A DNA stretch of 64,000 nucleotides from Planococcus sp. MB-3u-03 (GCF_002833405.1 NZ_CP025135.1:1841501-1905500), one strand, 5' to 3'; shown: positions 46,784 through 56,471, numbered from the stretch's first letter. Notes: a model not told the origin generated them from the letters alone. Made by a program: numbers and translations.

Positions 46784-47569
46784 TTAGCCGATTGAAGAGC
46801 TTTGTGCCAAATGCTTCCTGCCCGATGCAGGGTGAATTTCAAGCACATGGAACTCTGCTTTTGCACCGAGCCGCAATGGCAAAGTCGTCGTGCCGAATCC
46901 ATTGCTGATGAGTTCGGTTATTCCTTCCGACACAGTCAATGAGCCCCGGTCGAATATCCCGTATGGCCCCAACCTGATTTGCCCGCCGTGTGTATGCCCG
47001 GCAATCATCAGGCTGACTGGATAATGTTGTTTTACGTGCTTAAAGACAAAAGGCGTATGGGAGATGAAAATGACGGAATCGCCTTTCTCGACAGTGCGGA
47101 AAGCGTCTTCTACACTATGCTCCCGAAAAGCGAAATAATCGATTCCGGTCAATTTAAGTTTAGCATTGCCGAACAATTCAACAGATTCATCATCAAGGAT
47201 AACGGTGCCTTGTTCTTCAAGCAATGCCCTTAGCCGCTCTTCGCCAATTTCCCTGTCATTATTTCCGAATACATAATATACCGGAGCAAGTTCAGTTAAA
47301 ATCCGCAAGTTTTCGCGGATGCGCTGTTCCGGGACCCCCCGTTCGACAAAATCCCCGCCGATGACGATGAGATCGACTTGATCGTTGAACATATCGCGCC
47401 GAAGTTTGCGGCGGTGAACATCGGAGATAAAAAGCAGCTTAAAAGGAGCAAATTGGGCGTCTCCCGACAAGCGAATGGCTGCTGTCTCCTTGTTTTCGCT
47501 GTGGGCGGCACGGAACATCCATGCCAGGATAGCCAAGCCCGCTAATCCAATCCGTAAAATCCATTTCAT
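46784..47569 (-). CDS. ypbG: YpbG-like metallophosphoesterase
   Basis: Calcineurin-like phosphoesterase anchored by one N-terminal hydrophobic helix. Metal ligands run in order as LLFISDVHRRKL (DxH), VIGGDFVERG (GD), FGNNDREIG (GND), FISHTPFV (H) and IAGHTHGGQIRLG (GHxH). The spacing fits the YkuE/YpbG membrane-bound group. I use ATG 47569 (MKWILRIGLAG), spaced behind GGAAAGG. The substrate is unknown. Confidence 0.88.
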   Translation of the reverse strand: MKWILRIGLAGLAILAWMFRAAHSENKETAAIRLSGDAQFAPFKLLFISDVHRRKLRRDMFNDQVDLIVIGGDFVERGVPEQRIRENLRILTELAPVYYVFGNNDREIGEERLRALLEEQGTVILDDESVELFGNAKLKLTGIDYFAFREHSVEDAFRTVEKGDSVIFISHTPFVFKHVKQHYPVSLMIAGHTHGGQIRLGPYGIFDRGSLTVSEGITELISNGFGTTTLPLRLGAKAEFHVLEIHPASGRKHLAQSSSIG

Positions 47570-47591
47570 CGTGTACATCCTTTCCGAAGCA

Positions 47592-47624
47592 ACAAAAAAA
47601 CATAAGCTGCGCTTATGTTTTCCT
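47592..47624 (-). terminator. Terminator of the CBS-domain gene
   Basis: Ten-base stem AAACATAAGC/GCTTATGTTT (47598-47607, 47611-47620) with a three-base loop and a T run on the minus strand. It lies just before ypbG. Confidence 0.85.
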
Positions 47625-47638
47625 GTTCAAGCCGCTAT

Positions 47639-48268
47639 TCAATCTTCAGTGATATCAAGAATACGGAAGCCCGATTTTTCCAGTTCCTTCGTGAACTTGT
47701 CTATATTGTTCTTTTTCTTCACTTTGAGGACGATGCGGCGCACCATTTTGTCAGTTTCATCGAATGTAACGAGTGAAACGACGGATTCTTTATGTTTTTC
47801 GATGATTTCACCAAGCCGTCCAATGCGGCCTTCTGATTCGACCGATGTAACGGTAATGCGAACCCCTGATTGATTCATGCCGAATGCACTTTGCAATTGG
47901 TTAACGACATCAAAGCGGGTGACGATTCCGAGAAATTTCCCTTCGTCGACGACAGCGATAATTGGGAAGTCACGTAATTCGACCAAGGCTTTTTCATAGA
48001 CATCGTCGATATTCAAGTAAACATCGTGGTTGACCATGATATCTTTCACTTTTGTCGAACGGACAAACTCGTCTTTCTGGGCATCCGAATAGAAGAACGC
48101 ACGATATGCATGATACCAAGTAAAGATCCCTTTGAATTGGTCGCCATCGACGACGGGCAATGCATCAATGGAATGCTGCTCCAATAGCTCAAGCCCTTTT
48201 TCCATCGTATCTTCCGGTTTTACCGTAAAGCATCTTTCTTTTTTCACTAATGCACTTTTGACAAACAT
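47639..48268 (-). CDS. CBS domain pair protein with ACT-like tail
   Basis: 209 residues: two CBS domains (about 6-60, with MEKGLELLEQHSIDALPVVDG; about 77-130, with FPIIAVVDEGKFLGIVTRFD) followed by an ACT-like domain (VRITVTSVESEGRIGRLGEII). This is the architecture of AcuB-like adenosine-nucleotide sensors. The ligand and target are unknown. ATG 48268 follows AAGAGGTGAG. Its own terminator suggests a single-gene transcript. Confidence 0.88.
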   Translation of the reverse strand: MFVKSALVKKERCFTVKPEDTMEKGLELLEQHSIDALPVVDGDQFKGIFTWYHAYRAFFYSDAQKDEFVRSTKVKDIMVNHDVYLNIDDVYEKALVELRDFPIIAVVDEGKFLGIVTRFDVVNQLQSAFGMNQSGVRITVTSVESEGRIGRLGEIIEKHKESVVSLVTFDETDKMVRRIVLKVKKKNNIDKFTKELEKSGFRILDITED

Positions 48269-48329
48269 TCGCTCACCTCTTTTTAGATTCTTCCTATCTT
48301 TTCCCTAACAGGAGGCATTTAATCTTGCC

Positions 48330-49100
48330 TTATGGCAAAATCAATGTTTGTCCGGGGCTGATATCGTTAGATGCCAAGCCATTGGCCTGTTTGATCTTCT
48401 CAACAGCGGCGGCTGCACCGCTCGCGCCGTAATTATTGACGGCAATGCGGTAAAGCGTTTCACTCGATTGGACGGTTACCGTCTTGCCGCCAGCAGTCGG
48501 GGTTTCCTCCTGCTCTTCTTGCTGCTCTTTTTCTTTTTCTTTTTCTTCAGCTTTCGCACGTTGTTCTGCTTCGGCTTCGGCTTTTGCTTTCGCTTCAGCT
48601 TCCTCACGCGCTTTTTGTTCTGCCAGCGCTGTTTCCTGGGCTTTTTTCTCTGCTTGCTGTTCCGCAGCTGCCTGCTCTTTCTCTTTCTCTTTTGCAGCTG
48701 CCTTTTCCTCACGTTCACGCGCTTTTTCTTTCAGCTCTTTTTGTTCTTCCGCTTCTTTTGCTTTCGCACTTTTCTTCTCTTCTTCTTTTTCGTCTTCCTG
48801 CTGGTCGTCTGCAGCGGCGAGCACAGTGCTGTCAGAAGGCGGCTGGGAGTTCAGTTCGAAGCTGACTTCATTTTCGTTTGTTTTGGCAGTAAGCGTGTCA
48901 TCCGGTTCATAGTAAAACGCAACATAGATCAACAAAGTGACCGGAATCAAGATAAAGATGAAAAACAAGGAAGGCAATAATAAGCCCCTGCTTTTCGGCT
49001 TGGGCATCTGGCGTGCGCGCCTCGTCAATTCTGCCATGCGTTCCTGTGACAATTCCTGGCGATTCTTTTCCATTGATTCATGATAATTATCGTTTCCCAT
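48330..49100 (-). CDS. ypbE: YpbE-like LysM membrane protein
   Basis: 256 residues: a cytoplasmic head, one membrane segment (about 41-62), a long Glu/Lys/Ala-rich stretch (about 100-200) likely to form an extended helix or coiled coil, and a C-terminal LysM domain (TVTVQSSETLYRIAVNNYGA to PGQTLILP) that should bind peptidoglycan. Its position beside recQ fits YpbE of B. subtilis. The low-complexity region gives many spurious open frames on both strands. Confidence 0.88.
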   Translation of the reverse strand: MGNDNYHESMEKNRQELSQERMAELTRRARQMPKPKSRGLLLPSLFFIFILIPVTLLIYVAFYYEPDDTLTAKTNENEVSFELNSQPPSDSTVLAAADDQQEDEKEEEKKSAKAKEAEEQKELKEKAREREEKAAAKEKEKEQAAAEQQAEKKAQETALAEQKAREEAEAKAKAEAEAEQRAKAEEKEKEKEQQEEQEETPTAGGKTVTVQSSETLYRIAVNNYGASGAAAAVEKIKQANGLASNDISPGQTLILP

Positions 49101-49180
49101 TTCACGACTACCCCTATCTGTACTAATATATCTATTATGACGAAAAAAGGCTTATTTGTAAATAATAGAAATAGAGATTT

Positions 49181-50601
49181 TCATATAGGAAGAAGGACCT
49201 TCAAGCGCTCTTGCCAAGACCCGTTTGGCGATGCTTTCGATTCACTTCTATTGCCTTTGAACAGGCTGTGGTCGATCCCATGAAAACTGCAGCAATTAGC
49301 CGGTATAGCAGGGTTTTCCTGGTCAAAACTCATGCTGATGTATTGCCGGATGCAGCCGCTTGAATGGACCAGCCCGCGGACGGAAGCTGCTTGCCGTTGT
49401 TTTTCTTTTTTCAATTGCTCGATCTGGTTCAATGTGCCTTCAAGGGGAAGGCGCTCACGCCAATAGGAAATGATGCGATACGCCGTCTCCCTCATCATCC
49501 CCTGCTCAATCAATTGCTTCGCTTCTTCGCCGCGCTCATAGATCAGCTCGATTTCATGGCGTTCGGGCAAATCATCCATGATCAAACTCTCCACTAGCCG
49601 CTCATCGCCGGCGGCATACAATAAGGTCGCAAGTGAAGGCAAAGAATCCCGACCGGCGCGCCCAACTTCCTGAACATATCCTTCTATAGAAGAAGGCAAT
49701 TGGAAATGGATGACGTGGCGAATATCAGGAATATGGACCCCCATGCCGAATGCATTGGTCGCACATACCCACTCCAGCTCCTTATTGGCAAATTGCTGCT
49801 GCACAAAAATACGGTCCTGCTGTTCCATCCCGCCGTGGTAAAATGCTGCGCGGATACCGAGTGCGAGAATGCGCTCCGCCAATTCTTGCGATTTTCGGCG
49901 CGTTCCGGCATAAATGATCCCTGGCCCGGCGTAAGTTGACACCAAATTCACTAATTCTTCCAATTTGTCGCTGTCATTGTCGAATTTCCGGATATCGTAG
50001 CTGATGTTCTTTCGGTCCATCGGATGTGAATAGACGAATGGGTCACTCAATTTTAAGTAATGTTTGATTTCATCTGTAACTTTGTCGGTCGCGGTTGCGG
50101 TCAGCGCCAAAGTCTGGGGATTGCCAAGCTTGGGCAGAACCTCTGCAATGCGCAAATAATCCGGGCGAAAATCGAAGCCCCATTGAGAAATGCAATGGGC
50201 TTCATCCGCGACGAGCAGCGAGATGCCGAGTGCTTTCAATTTGCCGAGCACGTATGGCTGTACGAGCATTTCGGGGCCACGAAGATGAATTTATACTGGC
50301 CGAGCGTATTCCAGGCCCTTTCACGATCTTCCGGTTTCATAAAGGAATTGATGGCAATGACCGATTTTCCCCATCTTCAATTGGGTGACTTGGTCTTGCA
50401 TCAACGACAAAAGCGGCGAAACAATGACAATGGCGCCTGGCAAGACTTTTCCAGGCAACTGATAACACAGCGATTTTCCCATTCCGGTCGGCAGCAGCGC
50501 CAGCACGTCACGCCCCGCCAGCACTTGCTCGATCACTTGTTTTGGCCGGGGCGGAATTCCGCGTAGCCGTAAGCGTCGTATAATAGCTTTTCAAGATTCA
50601 T
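49181..50601 (-). CDS. recQ: RecQ-family DNA helicase (RecS-like), frame broken
   Basis: 3'-5' DNA helicase in recombination repair. [20 protein letters not shown] starts at ATG 50601. Then, in shifted frames, [20 protein letters not shown] (Walker A), [48 protein letters not shown] (DEAH), [25 protein letters not shown] and QEVGRAGRD. The C-terminus has a reduced zinc region ([16 protein letters not shown]) and no HRDC domain, as in the short RecS-type proteins. About four or five bases are missing, near 50536, 50360 and 50276. It overlaps ypbB by four bases. Confidence 0.9.
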
Positions 50602-51618
50602 ATGACGCCACCTTTCATCGCCAGTGCCAGCCGGATCTGAAAATAGCTGGCTTCCGGCAACCGCTCTTTAATATCCCGCAGGCGCATTGTCTTCAACTCC
50701 TTGCTGATGTGATGGATCGATTGAAATAACTGCTCGTCCATAAACGGTGCAGAGCTGAACGCTGGGTCGTTCATGCCATCTCCACGAAATGGTCCTCGAT
50801 CGTACTTGTTTTCAGCTGCCTGAGCTCAGCAATCTGCTTGAGTGAAAAGCCGCGTTCGGACAGGTTTTGCGTGCGCTTCGCTGATTCTGTCAAGGCGGAT
50901 TGCTGGATGATGCCTTCAAGCATGCCCGCTAGCAATGGATATTCCATGCCTTCAATCACATCCAGCCAAGCATGCATGGCTTCAACAGCCGCAATCTTTA
51001 CATCTATCGGCAAAATGCCATGCTGCATGGCCAATTGATCCCAGGTGAGCCCGCCGACACCATAGCCCGACAATCGCTCCACCAAGATATCTTTATGCGC
51101 TTCGGTGGTTTTGCCATAGCCAAGCTGGTTTCGAGCTGGTTTTGAAAGCTTCTTGAACAGCAGGTGAGCGAAAATCGACACGTTTCAAATAAGCCTTGGC
51201 CCACGCCTGCACCGTTTCATCGGTGACGACTGGATCAAAGCGCTTTTGGCCTTGCATAAAATTGGACATTGTCTGGATCACCAACGATAGGCGCGCAAAG
51301 AACCGATTTTCATTGCCTCTGTACTTCCAGCCATTCAAGGGTGTAGGCGGAATTTCCAGATCGAATGCGGAGTGATGGAGCTGGACGCTGTTGTCATCCG
51401 GAATCAAATAGCCTTGCGCCTGCAGGCTATCAATGGACGCTAGATAGTCTTGCTTGTCCAGTTTAGGAGCACTGCAAAATAAGGATGCAGCCCGAAATAG
51501 CCGATGTCCTGAATCGTTTGCCCTGATTTCTTTCCTTTAATTAAATGATAAGGGAAGATACGGTCCGTTGACCGTCTACCGCTTTCATGATCGCTAAAAC
51601 GACTTCATCGAATCGCAC
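50598..51618 (-). CDS. ypbB: YpbB helix-turn-helix protein, frame broken
   Basis: Protein of about 340 residues that precedes recQ in Bacillales. GTG 51618, behind AGGAGGG, reads VRFDEVVLAIMKAVDGQRTV, then in shifted frames SLYHLIKGKKSGQTIQDIG, YFAVLPKLDKQDYLAS, QLHHSAFDLEIPPTPLNGWK and LSKPARNQLGYGKTTEAHKD. The C-terminus has a helix-turn-helix-like GFSLKQIAELRQLKTSTIED and ends ALAMKGGVI. At least four bases are missing, near 51548, 51466, 51150 and 50784. The final helix-turn-helix is shared with RecQ-associated proteins; function unproven. Confidence 0.8.
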
Positions 51619-51644
51619 TGAATTACCCTCCTGGCGGTTTTGGG

Positions 51645-51672
51645 TTGAAAAATCATGAAATATCTATAGAAT
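51645..51672 (+). promoter_or_regulatory. Putative fer promoter
   Basis: TTGAAA (51645-51650), 16-base spacer, TAGAAT (51667-51672), about 50 bases before the fer ATG. A nearby TATAAC at 51685 is an alternative -10. Confidence 0.4.
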
Positions 51673-51723
51673 AAACACGATAGTATAACTGGACTTGTTC
51701 GGAGATAAAGGAGAGGAACTGGA

Positions 51724-51974
<251 letters not shown>

Positions 51975-51990
51975 CCGAAACGTGGTCAAT

Positions 51991-52028
51991 AGAAAAAGCG
52001 GCCGGAAGAATCATCTTCCAGCCCTTCT
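51991..52028. terminator. Bidirectional terminator between fer and ribU
   Basis: Ten-base stem GGCCGGAAGA/TCTTCCAGCC (52000-52009, 52014-52023, one G-U) with an A-run to the left and T-run to the right. The ribU stop codon TGA (52013-52011) lies in the loop. Confidence 0.82.
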
Positions 52029-52603
52029 TTTATGATAAATAATAGGAACGTTGTTTTCAATCCAGGTATGCATGCTGCCGAAGATCAATAAGACGACGGT
52101 CGTAAGCGCCAAGCCTTTGATCAAGTTGAACGGCAGGATCCCGAGGACAATGGTCGTGTACAATGCGTTCCCTGACTGTTCAGGCATGTTCAGGAAAACG
52201 TGTACATAGGCAAAAGACGAAATAATTGAGCAAGCTCATGCCGATTGCCATCGAGAATGTCCCGATGATCAAACCGAATGCGATTCCTTTTTCGTGGAAA
52301 CTTTACGGTAAATGGCGTAGACCGGCAAAATGAACAACAGGCTCGTCGCGAAATTCGCCATATGCCCTACAGGAACGCCAGTCGGGCTTCCTGAAAAATC
52401 CAGTCAATACGTTTTAAAGAATGCTACCAAGACGCCTGCTACTGGCCCCATCGTGATCGCCGCGATCAGCGCAGGCACGTCACTGAAATCCACTTTCAAA
52501 ATGCTGGCAATGCCGGCGGCGGAAAATTGAATAGCATCAACACAAACGAGATGCTGCTCAGCATACCGATGACGATCATCGATTGCAATTTCTTGTTCTT
52601 CAT
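52011..52603 (-). CDS. ribU: Riboflavin transporter RibU (YpaA), frame broken
   Basis: ECF-transporter substrate-binding membrane protein for riboflavin. ATG 52603, behind AAGGAGAGG, gives MKNKKLQSMIVIGMLSSISF, FPPPALPAF and, in shifted frames, KVDFSDVPALIAAITMGPVAGVLVAF, GVPVGHMANFATSLLFILPVY, IAFGLIIGTFSMAIGMSLLN and NALYTTIVLGILPFNLIKG; the D-x-P-A motif and Pro-rich first loop are typical. At least seven bases are missing, nearly all in T or A runs. The FMN riboswitch upstream supports the identity. Confidence 0.9.
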
Positions 52604-52657
52604 GTTTCCTCTCCTTGTCGTGATTCACCAGAAGAAAGGTTCGGGCGCATGCTGCCA

Positions 52658-52688
52658 TAAAAATCCCTAAGCAAGTTTCACTTAAGGA
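52658..52688 (-). terminator. Riboswitch expression-platform terminator
   Basis: On the minus strand TCCTTAAGT, seven-base loop, GCTTAGGGA (nine pairs including two G-U; 52688-52680 with 52672-52664), then TTTTT. It lies between the FMN aptamer and ribU. Confidence 0.7.
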
Positions 52689-52740
52689 GAGTTAGGCACA
52701 CTGAAATAAACGGTCCGCCATTAACACGGCATGCGTCCGT

Positions 52741-52872
52741 ACCTTCACCTTCTCCCATCCAGACTATACTGTCGGCTTTGGAATCTCACCAAATCCTGCT
52801 TTTACGGCTCGCGGGCTGATGGACCATTATGTCCAATTACCGCCGGTAGGGAATTGCACCCTGCCCCGAAGA
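52741..52872 (-). promoter_or_regulatory. FMN riboswitch (RFN element)
   Basis: On the minus strand the conserved RFN blocks appear in order: CTTCGGGGCAGGGTG, AATTCCCTACCGGCGGT, AGCCCGCGAGC, AGCAGGATTTGGTGAGATTC, CCGACAGTATAGTCTGG and ATGGGAGAAGGTGAAG. The 5' CTTCG and 3' GAAG ends pair as P1. FMN binding should favour the downstream terminator and lower riboflavin uptake. Confidence 0.95.
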
Positions 52873-52904
52873 TGAATCGATATTTTTATACAAGTTAATC
52901 TTAT

Positions 52905-52950
52905 AAAAAGACAGCAATGTAAACCATACTGCTTACATTGCTGTCTTTTT
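52905..52950 (-). terminator. Terminator of sigX-rsiX, overlapping rsiX
   Basis: Eighteen-base perfect stem (52905-52922 with 52933-52950) and ten-base loop, followed on the minus strand by TATAAG. The first arm encodes the last residues KKTAM and the stop codon of rsiX. Confidence 0.88.
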
Positions 52951-54123
52951 ATTTTCTAACCAGTCGATGCGGTTGGGCGAAACGGGCAGTTCAAGTTCTT
53001 TGGAGAAATCGAATCCTGCCCATTCCGCTTGTGCCGTATTGGATACCGTCAGCGATGAGCCATAGGATTGAGCCGTGAGCGCCATGCTTTCGATCATCTG
53101 CATCGCTTCCATTCCGTCAAGCGCCTCCAAGTCCATTGGCTCTTCGAATATCAATGTGGCGTTCATTTCATCCACTTCGACGCGGTAACTGATCCCTTCA
53201 GGAACCGGCGATCGATAGCCGTCATTCGGCGATTGCTGAAGTGCCATCAGCGCATCTCCCACATTCTCCGGTGACATGCCGTATGCCGGAGCCAAATGCC
53301 AGTCACCCGTTGACGAGGCAAGCAAGTAAAAGCTTTGCCCCTGTTCCCCGGGTACGAGCGGTTCCACTGTCCCTATATGGGATAATTGCGCTGCCTCGCC
53401 CTCTTCATTCAAGACACGGATTTCCTGCTGGCCCATGAATGTTTCTTCCAGGCTGTATAAATACAGCAAAGTGGAAGCCGAACCTTGATCATAGGAATGG
53501 CCGTCCGGCAGAAAATGGCTGATCGTCGACCCGTTTAGCTGAAGTTCGCCTTCATATGGATGATACTCATCAAAACCCAAGCCGGATTCATCGATTTGAC
53601 CGGCGAATGTTTCATATAATTCGAGAGCGTTCGGCTCCTCCTTATCGGCTAGCTGTTTAGGAATGACGAAACTTATGGGCACAACATAGCCATGATAAGC
53701 AAGCCCGATGCGCAACACGTGCGCACCTTCCAGTTCGCTGTCATAAACTGCGCTCCGCTTCACATCCGGGTCATCCGTGGCCAAACTTGCTGCCTCTTCA
53801 GACTCTTTCGTAGATCCGTCCGCTTGCTCTGCTGGTTCTGTTGGTGCCTCATCTGTCGCCATCGTCGACTCCGCGCCACTGCTTTCACTCTCGCTGCTTG
53901 AGTCGGTTCCATTCTGCTGCAGCAAAGAGGCGACGAGCACCGAGATGCTCAGGAATGCGACGATGGCAACTAACAGCGGCAGCCAGCGCTTTGGCTGCTT
54001 GTGTGTTCGCTCTTTTTGGGAAAGCTTTTTATACACTTCGGCTTTTGGCCGGCTGTCTTGTATTTTGGGGAAATCCCGCAACAAACTTTCGATTTCTTCA
54101 TCGTCCCATTTGTCATTCGGCAT
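52933..54123 (-). CDS. rsiX: Anti-sigma-X factor RsiX
   Basis: 396-residue single-pass membrane protein: cytoplasmic head (1-45, DDEEIESLLRDFPKIQDSRP), membrane helix (about 47-66, WLPLLVAIVAFLSISVLVAS), a Ser/Glu-rich linker, and a large outer domain. The head fits the RsiX pattern, and the gene overlaps the sigX end by 11 bases, the usual sigX-rsiX coupling. It holds SigX inactive until envelope stress or another signal. Sequence is weakly conserved, so the call rests on topology and context. Confidence 0.9.
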   Translation of the reverse strand: MPNDKWDDEEIESLLRDFPKIQDSRPKAEVYKKLSQKERTHKQPKRWLPLLVAIVAFLSISVLVASLLQQNGTDSSSESESSGAESTMATDEAPTEPAEQADGSTKESEEAASLATDDPDVKRSAVYDSELEGAHVLRIGLAYHGYVVPISFVIPKQLADKEEPNALELYETFAGQIDESGLGFDEYHPYEGELQLNGSTISHFLPDGHSYDQGSASTLLYLYSLEETFMGQQEIRVLNEEGEAAQLSHIGTVEPLVPGEQGQSFYLLASSTGDWHLAPAYGMSPENVGDALMALQQSPNDGYRSPVPEGISYRVEVDEMNATLIFEEPMDLEALDGMEAMQMIESMALTAQSYGSSLTVSNTAQAEWAGFDFSKELELPVSPNRIDWLENKKTAM

Positions 54124-54646
54124 ATTCTCCTCCCCCTTCTGCTTCTAGTAATTTTTGGCGGAGGGACCGGATTGCCCGGTGCTGTGTCGTTTTGACTTTG
54201 CCTTCCGACCACTCCAGGACTTCAGCAGTTTCCGCAATGGAGAGATCTTGGAAATAACGCATGATGATGACCAGCTTCTGGTCGCCTGTACACAAATCGA
54301 GCATTTGGTATAAGCGGATCTTGTCTTCATTGAGCAATGAAACTTCTTCCGGTATTTTTTCAGTTGAAACCAATTGTTGGGTTTCCCAGTCGAAGAAATC
54401 CATCGAATGCTTTTTCCTTACTGCGGTCTTGCGGAAATGGTCGATGGCGACATTTTTGGCGATCGAAAAGAGCCAGGTCTTTTCCGAACTCTTTCCTTGG
54501 AACCGGTCATAAGCGCGCAGTACCCTCACATAAACTTCATGCATCAGATCTTCTGCCACATGCCGGTCCTTCACTAAATACACCAAAAACTGAAAGACAT
54601 CCTGATGGTATTGATCGTACAGCCGATGAAACACGGAGTCATTCAC
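54113..54646 (-). CDS. sigX: ECF RNA polymerase sigma factor SigX
   Basis: Extracytoplasmic-function sigma factor. Region 2 includes YHQDVFQFLVYLVKDRHVAEDLMHEVYVRVLRAYDRF and KTWLFSIAKNVAIDHFR (2.3/2.4). Region 4 is LLNEDKIRLYQMLDL to YFQDLSIAETAEVLEWSEGKVKTTQHRAI, with the DNA-reading helix. I use GTG 54646, just after GGGGGGAG, giving 177 residues. A SigX-type promoter overlapping the resE stop drives it. Confidence 0.94.
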   Translation of the reverse strand: MNDSVFHRLYDQYHQDVFQFLVYLVKDRHVAEDLMHEVYVRVLRAYDRFQGKSSEKTWLFSIAKNVAIDHFRKTAVRKKHSMDFFDWETQQLVSTEKIPEEVSLLNEDKIRLYQMLDLCTGDQKLVIIMRYFQDLSIAETAEVLEWSEGKVKTTQHRAIRSLRQKLLEAEGGGEYAE

Positions 54647-54671
54647 GCAACTCCCCCCGTTCCTTGGATTA

Positions 54672-54697
54672 GTCGTCACGACAGCAGAAAAGTTACA
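54672..54697 (-). promoter_or_regulatory. SigX-type (ECF) promoter of sigX
   Basis: On the minus strand TGTAAC (54697-54692), 16-base spacer, CGAC (54675-54672). This matches the SigX autoregulatory pattern. The TAA inside TGTAAC is the resE stop codon; the sigX start is about 26 bases downstream. Confidence 0.65.
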
Positions 54698-56471
54698 TCG
54701 CCTTCAGCGGCAATGTGAAGATGAACGAAGTGCCTTCGCCGAATTTGCTTTCGGCGCGGATTTCTCCCGAATGCGCTTTGATGATATTGCTGGCAATCGC
54801 GAGCCCGAGCCCTGTGCCGCCTTTGCCGAGCGTCCTTGCCTTATCGGCTTTATAGAAACGCTCAAAGACGAATTCCAGGTCTTTCTCTGTAATTCCGGCC
54901 CCGGTATCGTTGATCGAAACTTTTGCGTAGTCTCCCATGTTTTCGACATGCACATGCACTTGCCCTCCCTGCGGAGTGTGGCGAAGTGCATTATCGATCA
55001 AATTCGTCATGACCTGTTCGATGCGGTCTTCGTCGAGTTCGGCTGCCGCCCAGTCATCGAGTTCTGTCGTGAAGCTCAGTTCGATGCCTTTTTCTTTCGC
55101 GGCTTGGCTGAATTTCAAGCTCATCCGCTCGATGGCATTATTGAACTGCACCAATTCTTTGTAGAGGCGCATATGGCCTGATTCCAATCGTGCCAAGTTC
55201 AATAGGTCCGTGACGAGTCGGCCCATGCGCTGGGATTCCTCGTAGATGATCTTGGTCATTTCGTTGCGCTCTTCTTCGCTTGCACCGACGTCATCCAATA
55301 AGGCTTCGCTATAGCCCTGCAGCATGGCGATCGGCGTCCGCAGTTCGTGGGATACATTGGCGATGAAATCTTCACGCAGCTTCTCAAGGCGATGCTGTTC
55401 CGTCATGTTATGGAGCACAGCCACCGCCCCGCGTACGCTTTCTCCGCTGTATAGCGGGCTGAAATTGACCGCATAATAGGCGCCTTCGATTTCAAGCTCT
55501 TCCTCAATTTCCTCCTGGAATGTCAGGACATGGTCGAGCATATGGAGCATTTCCGATGGCAGCGCATTGGCATCGGTCGTGCCGTCTTTGAAGAGCCATT
55601 GCTGCAGCAGCTTCTCTGCTGGCGGATTGTTCAACAGGATCGTCTTATCCTGATTGAAGGTGATTACGGCATCCGCCATCGAAGTCAAGATGCTCGATAA
55701 TTGCTCTTTCTCCTGGTTGATCACTTCGAGATGATGCTTTAACTGGCGGCCCATCTGATTAAAGGCGATCGCCAATTGGCCGATTTCATCTCCGGAAGAT
55801 ACTTTCACTTTTGTGTCGAAATTCCCTTTCGCCAATTCAAATGCCCCTTCGCGCATATTGCGCAGCGGGGAGGTGATCCGGGTCGATAGGAAAAATGCGA
55901 AAAACGTCGTCAATAATAACGCGATAAACGCGGATAGGAAAACGATATTGGTTGTTCTTTCAGCAGTGCGGTCCATAACTTCCAATGATTGGTAAATGAA
56001 AACCGTGCCGTGAAGCTCATCGCTTGTTTGAAGAGGCGACGCCATGACGATATACGATTCCATGCGGTCTGCTTCCGACAAGGATGGCAGCAGCATTTCT
56101 TTCGTTACCGTATCATCGCTTTCAAATACTTTTTGAAATTCGTTTTCGCTGACGATCTTTTCCCTGATTTCCTCGCCATTCAAGCCATCATGCAAATAAT
56201 ACGAGATTTCCCCCGGTTCTTCGGCGATGACTGCATTGGTTTCGGGCCCTAATACTTCGTCGACGATCGATAAATTGCCTTCCCCGGAGTGGTCATTGAA
56301 GATCCGGGCTATCATATTCGCTTCGTTGTGAAGCGCTTCTTCCACTGTCTCGCTATGGAAGTTCCCGAGAAACTCCAACAGCAGCACCGTCACGATAAAA
56401 AGGACAAAGGAAACGAGAAGCAAAATGGTTACCCACAGCTTCCCGACGATGCTATTCCATATTCTATTCAT
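54693..56471 (-). CDS. resE: Sensor histidine kinase ResE
   Basis: Membrane sensor of the ResDE redox/oxygen system. From ATG 56471 (MNRIWNSIVGKLW) there are two membrane helices (about 10-33 and 172-193) around an outer sensing loop, a HAMP domain (ITSPLRNMREGAFELAKGNF), a PAS domain, HisKA with H375 in FIANVSHELRTPIAML, and an ATPase domain with NLIDNALRHTP, DTGAGI and GGTGLGLAI. About 592 residues. It overlaps the resD end by 8 bases. Confidence 0.96.
   Translation of the reverse strand: MNRIWNSIVGKLWVTILLLVSFVLFIVTVLLLEFLGNFHSETVEEALHNEANMIARIFNDHSGEGNLSIVDEVLGPETNAVIAEEPGEISYYLHDGLNGEEIREKIVSENEFQKVFESDDTVTKEMLLPSLSEADRMESYIVMASPLQTSDELHGTVFIYQSLEVMDRTAERTTNIVFLSAFIALLLTTFFAFFLSTRITSPLRNMREGAFELAKGNFDTKVKVSSGDEIGQLAIAFNQMGRQLKHHLEVINQEKEQLSSILTSMADAVITFNQDKTILLNNPPAEKLLQQWLFKDGTTDANALPSEMLHMLDHVLTFQEEIEEELEIEGAYYAVNFSPLYSGESVRGAVAVLHNMTEQHRLEKLREDFIANVSHELRTPIAMLQGYSEALLDDVGASEEERNEMTKIIYEESQRMGRLVTDLLNLARLESGHMRLYKELVQFNNAIERMSLKFSQAAKEKGIELSFTTELDDWAAAELDEDRIEQVMTNLIDNALRHTPQGGQVHVHVENMGDYAKVSINDTGAGITEKDLEFVFERFYKADKARTLGKGGTGLGLAIASNIIKAHSGEIRAESKFGEGTSFIFTLPLKAM

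Noticed and set aside
48348..48980. Long plus-strand Phe/Ser/Leu-rich frames opposite ypbE
   Set aside because: Shadow of the Glu/Lys/Ala low-complexity region of ypbE.
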